The translations under genes were made by a program, and so were the position numbers. Shown here piece after piece: positions 33,836 to 41,753 of a stretch of DNA of 64,000 nt. The stretch covers positions 186,001-250,000 of the forward strand of contig NZ_CANTZW010000001.1 of NCBI RefSeq assembly GCF_947855115.1. The letters are read 5' to 3'. The stretch's first letter is position 1, and each line of letters begins with the position of its first letter. The notes below the pieces were generated by a model, which ran no database searches, was not told the DNA's origin, and worked only from the letters and a program-made list of their open reading frames with translations. This stretch comes from an uncultured Parabacteroides sp. (GTDB lineage: Bacteria; Bacteroidota; Bacteroidia; Bacteroidales; Tannerellaceae).

Positions 33836-36800
33836 TCAGTTCACGCATATCCGGTAGCTACCCGATCTCAATCGGTATATAGCTTTACCGTCTTCCAATC
33901 CCACGAATGTAATACCCTCCTGTCCTTTTTCCAAACGAACGGACTTCTTGGATTCAGCGGGTAGATACAAGGTGGCTGTCGTATTCGCAGGAATAGTCGC
34001 CTCGTATGTATAACCTTTCTTTTGGACTTGCCACCCACTCTCGATACGGCCGTAAACGGAATCGTAATGCCCCCGGATAAACGAGAAGGTTCCGCCGATA
34101 CGAGGCTGAAGGATGATATGCTTATAGGCGGGTTGTTCCTCGTCTCGCTGGATACCCAAGGTATAGGCCATCATCCACTCCTCGATAGCGCCATACGAAT
34201 AATGGTTGAAAGAATTCATATCCACCGGACCGAAGCCATTTACCAACGTATAGGAATTCCAACGTTCCCAAATCGTGGTAGCGCCTTGCAGGACAGGATA
34301 TAGCCATGAAGGGTAGGCGGTTTGCTCAAACAGCTTATAGGCGACATCATCATAGCCATTGTCGGACAATACCAAATTCAAGTAAGGTGTACCGATAAAG
34401 CCAGTCGTAAGCGTATAATTATGTTTCTCGATATTCTCCACCAGATGCCGGATCGCCAAAGGTTTGTTCTTCTCATTGAATAGGTCGAACTGGAGAGGAA
34501 CCACGTAGGAGGTTTGCGTATCCACGATCTTCGCCCCGGTAGCCGCTGTACCGGGCCACATCTCCACTCGCGAACCCTGGCCAAAGATAGATTCTTCTGT
34601 GGGAGCGAACGTGCGTCCTTCCTCATTCACGAACAGGTCGTTAAAAGACCGCTTCACGTTCTCGTAGAAAGTACGGAAACGCTTTTGGTCCGCGTCCTTC
34701 CCCAAACGTTTCGCTACCTGCTCCATAATCAAGGCGTCGTAGGCAGAGTATGCGGTGTTCGTCAACATGGAATTTGTCGGTTCGATAGCCAGCCAGTCGC
34801 CGAAACCGCCGAAAGGTTGCACATAGCGTACGGCACGGCGCTCCAGGTAATCCATATAAGCGACCATGGAAGCGTAATGTTGCTCCAGAATACGCACGTC
34901 TCCGTATTGTTGATACATTTGCCACGGTACGATTATACCAGCTTCCATCCAGCCCATGGCACCTCCACCATCCTCCGCGCCATGAGGCGGGAAACCGACT
35001 ACGGGTATATAGTTCGCATAACTACCGTCGTCTCCCTGATTATCCCGGACCGAGTAGAGCCAACGGGTATAGAACGGACCGACATTCATATTATAAGTAG
35101 CCGTACGAGCAAATACTTGCGCATCCCCCGTCCAGCCCATACGCTCATCCCGTTGCGGACAATCTGTCGGAACCGACAGGAAATTACCTCGTTGCCCCCA
35201 GATGATATTATTAAACAGACGGTTGACACGTTCGTCCGAGGTCTCATAACCGCTAGTCCGCGCACCGATAGATTCCAGCACTACCCCTTTCACCGCCTCC
35301 AATGGCAACGGTTTATCCAACCCGTGGATCTCCACATAACGGAAACCATGGAACGTAAAACGAGGCTCATAGGTTTCACCTGCCGCATCTCCTTTCAAGA
35401 TATAACGATCCGTGGAAAGGGCGCTCCGGTAATTATCCGTATAGACTTGCCCTTTCTTCTCTTTATACATCGCGATCGTGTACGGGGCGACCGGATCGGT
35501 AGGGATCGTCTCCGGATAATTCATCTCACCGAAACGGATCGTGATTTCCTGTCCGGCCTTTCCACGGAAGGTCAGCCGGGGAACACCCACCATATTCTGT
35601 CCCATATCATAGACATAGACACCGGGGATAGGCTCTACCATAGACTGGGCGGTCAGGGTTACGTTATTCTGTATCGGGCTGCCTACATATCCTTGGATCT
35701 CCACGTTTACCGGAGGAGCGGCGAATAAGGTAGCCGGTTTCCAAGATGAATCATCAAATCCCGGCGCATCCCAACCTTTTACCTCTTTCCGGGCATCGTA
35801 TTCCTCTCCATTCTGAAGGCCGTTGAAAGTGATCGGGCCCCGGTCATAACATTTCCAACTATCATCCGTAACGATTGTCTCACGAGTGCCATCGGTATAT
35901 TCGATCAAGATCTTTCCTAATAAGGATTGACGGGTTCCGTATTGGTCTTGCCAACCGGTAAGGAAACCGCTATGCTCGCTCCACCATCCGGCACCCAGCA
36001 TCGCCCCGATGCCATTATCACCCGGTTGTAGCATATTCGTTATATCATACGTATTATACATAATACGGTAACGATAATCCGTCCAACCCGGATTCAGATA
36101 ATCTTTTCCTACTTTTTGCCCGTTAATCGAGAACTCATAGATCCCCCTGGCGGTTGCGTATAAACGGGCGCTCTTGACCGGCTTCTCTATTTTTATCGAC
36201 TTCCGGAGCATGGGGGCAGATACGTTTTCGCCCGGATACCAGACATTGAGTTTTCCCTCTCCTTTCTCCACGTATGTCTCCGCGGGACTGTAAAGAAGCG
36301 TATTCCATGTATCCTCGCTGATACGCAAGTTAGAAAACGTGGCAGTCTGCCCTTTAGGTTGCCGGAAACCGATCGCATACAAACGGCAATGATAAACCAA
36401 TTCTCCATTCGGATAAGGATATACGGTGAAGGCCCCTTCCTTGCCTCCCCAGAAATCACCCCGGCTTTTCCGCTCTCTCTCCTCGGGAGTCAATGAGGAA
36501 TTTTCCAGAGTCTTCCCATCGATCTCTACATCTACAAAATATTTCAAGGCATATTGGGCCGTCGTCACCTTCAACCGGATATGATGTACCTTATGTTTAT
36601 CCGAAGCCGGGATGATGGAGGCCAGATTCTCCTCCGCATCCCGCGTCGTTTTTCCGTCCGTGGTATGACGTAGAATGAAACGGGCATCCCCCGAACCATT
36701 TAAGTCGAGTTCGGCAGACACATAATTATTCGCGTCTCTCGACCCAAAAACAAATACGGCTTTGTCATCGCCCTCGGCTATTCGCACATCATAATCAATC

Positions 36801-37279
36801 ACATAATGCGAGCGATATTTGGAGAGTTGTGCCTCCGACGAACCGATCCAACGGGCACCACTCCATCCGGACCCCAAAAGACCGGTCTCGAACCACGCAG
36901 GCTCGGTAGAGGTAACTTCCACTCCCGACTCATCCCATACGGAAACTTTCCAATAATAACGAGTAGAAGGTTGCAATACCTTCCCTCGATAGACAATGCC
37001 TACCGATTCTCCGGAAAGAACCTTTCCCGAGTCATAGATATAATGCCCGGTTGCCAATCGCTCTGGACTATCGGCTACCCATAACTGATAAGCCTGTTGT
37101 CCGGCCCCATAACGATCGGACTCCATTTGCCAGTTAAAACGCGGCTGGCCAACGTCAATTCCCAGTGGATTCGTTTGATACTCAACTTGCAGGTTCTTCA
37201 ATACAGTGGCCGCACCCAAAGGTAACCATCCGGCCAGCAACCCTAAGATTATAGACAAAAGACATCGTGCGCTCTTCAT
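33836..37279 (-). CDS. GH78 alpha-L-rhamnosidase
   Basis: 1147 residues with signal peptide (MKSARCLLSIILGLLAGW... cut after GAA). Beta-sandwich domains occupy roughly residues 25-620, including an N-terminal rhamnosidase domain with GARWIGSSEA and a carbohydrate-binding-like part. The (alpha/alpha)6 catalytic barrel starts near 650; DCPQRDERMGWTGDAQVF at about residue 705 is the GH78 signature with the acidic catalytic residues. A small C-terminal beta domain follows GPVDMNSFNHYSYGAIEEWM. It would remove terminal L-rhamnose from pectin or plant glycosides by inversion. It stands alone; no rhamnose-use genes are adjacent. A TATTTTTG box at 37308-37315 (minus) is a likely promoter -7. Confidence 0.93.
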   Translation of the reverse strand: MKSARCLLSIILGLLAGWLPLGAATVLKNLQVEYQTNPLGIDVGQPRFNWQMESDRYGAGQQAYQLWVADSPERLATGHYIYDSGKVLSGESVGIVYRGKVLQPSTRYYWKVSVWDESGVEVTSTEPAWFETGLLGSGWSGARWIGSSEAQLSKYRSHYVIDYDVRIAEGDDKAVFVFGSRDANNYVSAELDLNGSGDARFILRHTTDGKTTRDAEENLASIIPASDKHKVHHIRLKVTTAQYALKYFVDVEIDGKTLENSSLTPEERERKSRGDFWGGKEGAFTVYPYPNGELVYHCRLYAIGFRQPKGQTATFSNLRISEDTWNTLLYSPAETYVEKGEGKLNVWYPGENVSAPMLRKSIKIEKPVKSARLYATARGIYEFSINGQKVGKDYLNPGWTDYRYRIMYNTYDITNMLQPGDNGIGAMLGAGWWSEHSGFLTGWQDQYGTRQSLLGKILIEYTDGTRETIVTDDSWKCYDRGPITFNGLQNGEEYDARKEVKGWDAPGFDDSSWKPATLFAAPPVNVEIQGYVGSPIQNNVTLTAQSMVEPIPGVYVYDMGQNMVGVPRLTFRGKAGQEITIRFGEMNYPETIPTDPVAPYTIAMYKEKKGQVYTDNYRSALSTDRYILKGDAAGETYEPRFTFHGFRYVEIHGLDKPLPLEAVKGVVLESIGARTSGYETSDERVNRLFNNIIWGQRGNFLSVPTDCPQRDERMGWTGDAQVFARTATYNMNVGPFYTRWLYSVRDNQGDDGSYANYIPVVGFPPHGAEDGGGAMGWMEAGIIVPWQMYQQYGDVRILEQHYASMVAYMDYLERRAVRYVQPFGGFGDWLAIEPTNSMLTNTAYSAYDALIMEQVAKRLGKDADQKRFRTFYENVKRSFNDLFVNEEGRTFAPTEESIFGQGSRVEMWPGTAATGAKIVDTQTSYVVPLQFDLFNEKNKPLAIRHLVENIEKHNYTLTTGFIGTPYLNLVLSDNGYDDVAYKLFEQTAYPSWLYPVLQGATTIWERWNSYTLVNGFGPVDMNSFNHYSYGAIEEWMMAYTLGIQRDEEQPAYKHIILQPRIGGTFSFIRGHYDSVYGRIESGWQVQKKGYTYEATIPANTTATLYLPAESKKSVRLEKGQEGITFVGLEDGKAIYRLRSGSYRICVN

Positions 37280-37307
37280 AATACAAAGAATTAAAATGAT
37301 AACGATA

Positions 37308-37315
37308 CAAAAATA
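37308..37315 (-). promoter_or_regulatory. Promoter -7 box of GH78 gene
   Basis: Minus-strand TATTTTTG matches TAnnTTTG, 29 bases before the ATG. A small hairpin with a GCGA loop (GGTATC/GATACC, 37409-37424) lies further upstream in the gap to msrA; its role is unknown. Confidence 0.4.
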
Positions 37316-37542
37316 TCCATTATCTTCTTAACTCCTTGTTTCATTTTTGGGAGAAGATGTAGCAGTTTTGACACTATTCAATTTTCCCCCACCCCACACC
37401 TCGCTTTCGGTATCGCGAGATACCCCGCTCATCATATTCCCCAAGACACATAAACTTTATTAATCCCTTCGTAATAAACTATCCGGATATCGAATTGTTT
37501 ATGTTACATTCGCGAGTATATCATTAAAAAAGACATTTTATC

Positions 37543-38043
37543 ATGAAGCAGGATTCAAATCATAGAGAAACAGCTTATTTCGCCTCCGGATGTTTCTGGG
37601 GAACTCAGTACCATATGGACAAAGCGAGCGGTGTGGAGGAAACCTATGTAGGTTATATGGGTGGAAAAATAGATAATCCGACTTATCCGGAAGTAAAAAC
37701 AGGCATGACAGGCCATGTAGAGACCGTCAAGGTGGTATTCGATCCGTCGCGGACCAGCTATGAGGATTTACTTCGCCTTTATTTCGAGACTCATGATTTC
37801 ACACAGGTGGGAGGACAAGGACCGGATATCGGCACACAATACCGCTCCGTGATTTTCTATTGTAACGAGCAGCAGAAAAAAACGGCCGAGAAATATATCG
37901 GGATATTGACAGATAAAGGATATAAAGTAGCCACAGCCTTAGAACCCGCTACCACATTCTGGGTTGGCGAGGATTATCACCAACATTATTATGATAAGAA
38001 AGGTGATACCCCCTATTGCCATATCTATCGGAAGATCTTTTAA
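37543..38043 (+). CDS. msrA: Peptide-methionine (S)-S-oxide reductase
   Basis: 166 residues. The catalytic motif GCFWG with Cys17 near the N-terminus identifies MsrA, which reduces S-epimers of methionine sulfoxide in oxidised proteins. Other family blocks: VGYMGG, GMTGHVETVKVVFDP, and EDYHQHYY at the substrate pocket. No signal peptide, so cytoplasmic. There is no MsrB fusion. A TACATTCG box near 37505-37512 is a possible promoter. Confidence 0.95.
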   Translation: MKQDSNHRETAYFASGCFWGTQYHMDKASGVEETYVGYMGGKIDNPTYPEVKTGMTGHVETVKVVFDPSRTSYEDLLRLYFETHDFTQVGGQGPDIGTQYRSVIFYCNEQQKKTAEKYIGILTDKGYKVATALEPATTFWVGEDYHQHYYDKKGDTPYCHIYRKIF

Positions 38044-38051
38044 AGCAGACT

Positions 38052-38110
38052 GTTGACAAGTGGCAGTTTAAATTCCAATAACAGATAATGGTCAATTGTC
38101 ACTTGTCAAC
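38052..38110. terminator. 11-bp inverted repeat between msrA and GT2 genes
   Basis: Arms GTTGACAAGTG (38052-38062) and CACTTGTCAAC (38100-38110) are perfect, spacer 37 bases. It sits between two convergent genes, 9 bases after msrA and 4 bases from the other stop. It could end or stabilise both transcripts. No T run follows on either strand, so a factor-independent terminator is unproven. Confidence 0.45.
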
Positions 38111-38113
38111 TAC

Positions 38114-39055
38114 TCACTCATTCTCGTAGTTTCTCTTCTCGTCGATAATGTATTCGGGACGAGCCTTGATCTCGTCAAAAAGGATACCGACATATTGCCC
38201 TAACACGCCAACCGTCAATAACTGGACACCCCCAAAGAAAATAATAGAAGTCATGATAGAAGTCCAACCAACCTCAGCGTTACTGAAACCATAGATCTTA
38301 CCCAACGTGAACCAAACAGCCAAGATGATACCGACCAATACAGATATAAATCCAAGGCTCGTCGCCAAACGCAACGGTTTCTTCGAGAAATAAAGCATCG
38401 CCGTCGACGCAAATTTCAGCATCTTACTAATCGGATATTTCGTCTCGCCGGCAATACGCGCCTCACGCTCATAATAATACGGTACCTGGTGGAAACCCAC
38501 CCAGCTTATCAAGCCGCGGATATATTTTCCCCGTTCCTTAAAACGATTGAACTCATTCATCACTTTCCGGTCTACCAAACGGAAATCCCCCGTATCCAAC
38601 GGGAAATGAACCTCGCTCATATAATTCATCACCCGGTAAAAAGCCTTGGAAGTGAACAGCTTGAAAAAGCTCTCTCCTTCCCGCGATTTACGGACGCAAT
38701 AAACCACGTTGGCATTCTCCCTCTCCTGTATCTCCAGCAAATCCGGGATCAATTCCGGTGGATCCTGCATATCAGCGTCGATGATAACCGCCAAATCAGC
38801 GTCGCAATTATTGATACCCGCCGTTACCGCCGGCTGATGACCGAAATTACGTGAAAAATGAATCACCTTCACATGGGGATCGTTTGCGGCTATACTATTC
38901 AACAAAGACCGTGTCTTATCCTGACTACCATCATTAATATAGATAATTTCCGTAGGGTTCGGCAACTTTACCAAGACCTCTCTCGTACGCCGATAAGATT
39001 CCTCGATCACGGCCTCCTCGTTGTAGCACGGAACTATAACCGCTAACTTTTTCAT
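38114..39055 (-). CDS. GT2 polyprenyl-phosphate glycosyltransferase (GtrB/DPM1-like)
   Basis: 313 residues. The N-terminal GT-A domain has VVPCYNEEAVIEESYRR, the nucleotide-binding INDGSQDKTR, DADMQDPPELIP (the DxD region) and DTGDFRLVDRKV. Two TM helices close the protein (about 230-255 and 265-290). This layout is the GtrB/ArnC-type enzyme that moves a sugar from UDP or GDP to undecaprenyl phosphate on the cytoplasmic face. It follows GtrA by 5 bases; together they supply a flipped lipid-linked sugar for side-branching of a surface polymer. Confidence 0.9.
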   Translation of the reverse strand: MKKLAVIVPCYNEEAVIEESYRRTREVLVKLPNPTEIIYINDGSQDKTRSLLNSIAANDPHVKVIHFSRNFGHQPAVTAGINNCDADLAVIIDADMQDPPELIPDLLEIQERENANVVYCVRKSREGESFFKLFTSKAFYRVMNYMSEVHFPLDTGDFRLVDRKVMNEFNRFKERGKYIRGLISWVGFHQVPYYYEREARIAGETKYPISKMLKFASTAMLYFSKKPLRLATSLGFISVLVGIILAVWFTLGKIYGFSNAEVGWTSIMTSIIFFGGVQLLTVGVLGQYVGILFDEIKARPEYIIDEKRNYENE

Positions 39056-39060
39056 GCTTC

Positions 39061-39441
39061 TTAAGCTCTAAAGGTATAAAACTTATTTACTAAAAAATTG
39101 ATCACCGTATAGAAAACCATTCCTATCAAGTGGTTGTAGTAATGGTCGATCGTAAGCCGGGAATTCAAGATCAGTACCAATCCGTACTGTAAGGCATAAC
39201 AAACAACGAAAGCGATCGTAAACCGAACCGCCCCTTTCATCCATCCGGTAGAACTTTCCTTGAAAGTCCATTGCTTGTTCCAAATGAAGCTGTTTAATAT
39301 ACCTGCCACATACCCCGTTAAGTTAGATAAACCTTCCCGGCATCCGAAGAGCTTCATCATCACCCAGATAACGATCATCGTTATCAAGGTATTACTCAAC
39401 CCGACTACACCATACTTAATAGCTTGCTTAATCGTCTCCAT
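39061..39441 (-). CDS. GtrA-family membrane protein (probable lipid-sugar flippase)
   Basis: 126 residues with four TM helices, the standard GtrA size. KYGVVGLSNTLITMIVIW in the first helix and NKQWTFKES after the second are family marks. GtrA proteins are thought to flip polyprenyl-phosphate sugars made by GtrB across the inner membrane. The start overlaps the end of the upstream unknown gene by 14 bases. Confidence 0.9.
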   Translation of the reverse strand: METIKQAIKYGVVGLSNTLITMIVIWVMMKLFGCREGLSNLTGYVAGILNSFIWNKQWTFKESSTGWMKGAVRFTIAFVVCYALQYGLVLILNSRLTIDHYYNHLIGMVFYTVINFLVNKFYTFRA

Positions 39442-40177
39442 TCTTATTTATAATCTCGGAAATCTCCTCCGGTGTCAATTCCTTGACATTCGTGATCGTG
39501 AAAACATTCGAGAGGAAATCGCCGTATTGGTTACATTCATTGATTACCCGGTCCAACGTAGCTTTTATATCCGTACGTACCGGGATCAAGAACACCAGTT
39601 CCACATACTGTTCACCGATCGTCAAACGTTCGATCTCGCAGTCCGCTTTCGGCATATAGTAAGCGAATTCTCGCTCAACCGTTTGTCGCTGATACTCTTG
39701 AAATGGCTTCTTGCCTTTAGACGTCATCAAAACATAGAAACGTAGCTTCTCCCCTTTTCCTCCCAAACCGGTCGAGATATAAATCTGTTTCTCATCGGAG
39801 AAATCGGATTCCAAGGAGATACGAGATTCCATCAAAGCCATATAAGCCCAATCCGTCACCTCCGGGTCCGGATGCTGGGCGTATTCTTCCAACAGGCGGT
39901 ACGCACGGACGGATTTCGAGGTCGCCAATTGAGACAACAGATACCTCTTCTCGGTCTTGTCCTTGGTCTCCTCCATCAACAACGTATTGTACATGGTCTC
40001 GCACTCATCCTCCGATAAAGGGCGGGGAGGCCGGTTTTCCTTCCGTACGTTTTCCGAGTATTTGAAATACTCCATCTGAAGCTCAACCGGCACGCGCTGT
40101 TCTAGTATATGGAAATGTCCCTCCATCCTGCTGAAGGAATCACGGAACTTTTTGAATACATCACCTTCTTCTTTCAT
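39428..40177 (-). CDS. Unknown protein with HEAT-like centre
   Basis: 249 residues, no signal peptide, no TM. Residues about 60-125 are helical with a HEAT/PBS-lyase-like pattern (RAYRLLEEYAQHPDPEVTDW). The C-terminal half is beta-rich with YISTGLGGKGEKLRFYVLM and ends acidic. I do not recognise the family. It is the first gene of the GtrA/GT2 operon and overlaps gtrA by 14 bases, so it may guide or regulate the glycosylation pair; that is only positional. A good promoter lies upstream (TTTT-N20-TACCTTTG on the minus strand). Confidence 0.7.
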   Translation of the reverse strand: MKEEGDVFKKFRDSFSRMEGHFHILEQRVPVELQMEYFKYSENVRKENRPPRPLSEDECETMYNTLLMEETKDKTEKRYLLSQLATSKSVRAYRLLEEYAQHPDPEVTDWAYMALMESRISLESDFSDEKQIYISTGLGGKGEKLRFYVLMTSKGKKPFQEYQRQTVEREFAYYMPKADCEIERLTIGEQYVELVFLIPVRTDIKATLDRVINECNQYGDFLSNVFTITNVKELTPEEISEIINKNGDD

Positions 40178-40224
40178 AGATCGTCTTTTTTCATTATTAA
40201 ACTCCCATAAACAAGAAACAAGAA

Positions 40225-40256
40225 CAAAGGTAATGTTTTTTCCCGAATAAATAAAA
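40225..40256 (-). promoter_or_regulatory. Promoter of the unknown-GtrA-GT2 operon
   Basis: On the minus strand TTTT (40253-40256), 20 bp, TACCTTTG (40225-40232), close to TTTG-N20-TAnnTTTG. The start codon is 48 bases downstream. Confidence 0.5.
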
Positions 40257-40366
40257 ATAACGTTATTTAAGCTCCCGCATAAATCAAGAACCCAGGTCTG
40301 ATCACGAGTAATACGAACATCCCGACATTCAGGCGATTGGAAATGGCAGAATCACAACGAAACAAA

Positions 40367-40720
40367 TCACGGCGTATGTAAAACCCGGCTTTTCATAATG
40401 CCACTCATCTGCTGCAACGCCCAATCCACCAGCCCTTGGATATGGGGGATAAGGCTTGATCCTCTCTCCGTCAGGCAATATTCCACGCGGGGAGGAACTT
40501 CCGCATAGACTTTTCGTTCGATCAGGCCGTCCGATTCCAACGTGCGCAAGGTTACGGTCAGCATACGTTGCGATACATCCGCTATGGTTTTATGGATATC
40601 ACTAAAACGCATGGTTCCATTGGCGCTTAAAGTGATAAGCACCAACATAGACCATTTATCTCCTAGCCGGCTCAATACGTCTCTCACGGGACAATTCCCT
40701 GTCGGATGAAAGTTTTTCAT
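40367..40720 (-). CDS. HxlR-family transcriptional regulator
   Basis: 117 residues, winged helix of the HxlR/MarR-like type. The N-terminal Cys10 in GNCPVRDVLSRLGDKWSML is the redox-active Cys conserved in YodB and HypR; a second Cys lies in VEYCLTERG. DNA-recognition part: FSDIHKTIADVSQRMLTVTL. Such proteins sense quinones, aldehydes or disulfide stress and repress neighbouring detoxification genes. It is divergent from a DJ-1/PfpI-family gene, with an 11-bp inverted repeat and a TACTTTTG promoter box between them. Confidence 0.92.
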   Translation of the reverse strand: MKNFHPTGNCPVRDVLSRLGDKWSMLVLITLSANGTMRFSDIHKTIADVSQRMLTVTLRTLESDGLIERKVYAEVPPRVEYCLTERGSSLIPHIQGLVDWALQQMSGIMKSRVLHTP

Positions 40721-40768
40721 TTTTTAACCTTTTCTATTTACTTGAATATCAACGATAGTTACATCCAT

Positions 40769-40821
40769 GTAAGTTCCTTATTTATAAGTGCCTTCTTGTT
40801 TTCTCTAAAAAAGGAACTTAC
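40769..40821. promoter_or_regulatory. Perfect 11-bp inverted repeat, probable HxlR operator
   Basis: Arms GTAAGTTCCTT (40769-40779) and AAGGAACTTAC (40811-40821), spacer 31 bases, three helical turns centre to centre being close to 42 bp. It lies between the divergent HxlR and DJ-1 genes and abuts the HxlR promoter box, the expected place for autorepression and control of both genes. Confidence 0.6.
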
Positions 40822-40831
40822 TTTTACGCCA

Positions 40832-40839
40832 CAAAAGTA
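40832..40839 (-). promoter_or_regulatory. Promoter -7 box of HxlR gene
   Basis: Minus-strand TACTTTTG matches TAnnTTTG. It overlaps no arm of the inverted repeat but lies 11 bases from it, so a repressor bound there would block elongation or open-complex formation. Confidence 0.45.
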
Positions 40840-40880
40840 ATAAACTTACGAAAAATAACTATTGTCTCACTTAATAATTC

Positions 40881-41417
40881 ATGACTATGGCAAAGAAAGT
40901 AGCAGTTTTAGCGGTAAATCCAGTAAACGGATCCGGTTTGTTCCAATATTTGGAATCATTTTTCGAGAATGGCATTACTTATAAAGTATATGCGGTAGCC
41001 GATTCAAAAGAGATCAAAACGAACTCCGGCATAGCATTGACGACAGACGACGTAATCGCTAATTTAAAAGGACGCGAAGATGAATACGACGCGATGGTAT
41101 TCGCTTGCGGCGACGCAGTTCCCGTTTTCCAGCAGAACGCCAGCAAACAATACAATATTGACCTAATGGAAGTGATTAAGAATTTCGGGGAAAAGGGTAA
41201 GATTATGATCGGACATTGCGCTGCCGCCATGCTTTTCGACTTCACCGGAATCACGGAAGGAAAGAAGTTGGCGGTACATCCGTTGGCTAAACCTGCCATT
41301 AGCAAAGGACTAGCCACAGACGAGGATTCCGTAGTTGACGGCAACTTCTTCACAGCGAAAGAAGAACATTATATCTGTACTATGATGCCTCAAGTATTGG
41401 AAGTCTTGAAGAAATAA
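40881..41417 (+). CDS. DJ-1/PfpI-family protein
   Basis: 178 residues. DJ-1/PfpI alpha/beta fold: KKVAVLAVNPVNGSG at the start, YDAMVFACGD, then the nucleophile elbow IMIGHCAAAMLF, with the reactive Cys near residue 114. Members act as glyoxalases, chaperones, proteases or redox sensors; specific activity cannot be read here. The second ATG (40887, MAKKVAV) is also possible. It is divergent from the HxlR regulator, and that pairing suggests a role in electrophile or carbonyl stress. Confidence 0.88.
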   Translation: MTMAKKVAVLAVNPVNGSGLFQYLESFFENGITYKVYAVADSKEIKTNSGIALTTDDVIANLKGREDEYDAMVFACGDAVPVFQQNASKQYNIDLMEVIKNFGEKGKIMIGHCAAAMLFDFTGITEGKKLAVHPLAKPAISKGLATDEDSVVDGNFFTAKEEHYICTMMPQVLEVLKK

Positions 41418-41589
41418 ATTCGAGAACCGATAAAACCAACTATTCGGACAGGATACAAACGCAGGGGAAGGAGCATTCACATCGCTTCTTCCTTCGCGTA
41501 TTTGGGGTTGATCCGGAAATCGGTTGGACACAAATATGCAAACAGCTTATTATTACCCCTTTATAAGCATGATTATATTTTCGAAAAAA

Positions 41590-41648
41590 CATGTACGTGT
41601 TTTTCAAAAAGCTCGTACATGTTTTTCTATTAACACGTACGTGTTTTT
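41590..41648. repeat. 22-bp tandem repeat with CAYGTACRTG cores
   Basis: Three units start at 41590, 41612 and 41634, a 22-bp period. Each has a palindromic core (CATGTACGTG, CTCGTACATG, CACGTACGTG) followed by TTTTT and a variable seven-base linker. It lies in the 336-bp gap after the DJ-1 gene and upstream (3' side) of a large outer-membrane protein gene. The gap also holds a possible hairpin at about 41465-41500 (GGAAGGAGC / GCTTCTTCC with flanking CGC/GCG) and no credible gene. Confidence 0.6.
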
Positions 41649-41753
41649 ACCCCATCATACGACAAAGGATCAGAATAGATAGAATATCCACAATAAACCT
41701 CCCTGCCGTTATGGGAATTTCCCTCATCAGACTCGCGAGGATACGAGGTTGTT

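Noticed and set aside
33713..33964. Plus-strand ORF of 83 codons
   Set aside because: It is a shadow of the GH78 3' end and of the intergenic repeat.
41536..41680. Plus-strand ORF of about 45 codons across the 22-bp repeat
   Set aside because: Its composition follows the repeat, with no family match, promoter or neighbour support.
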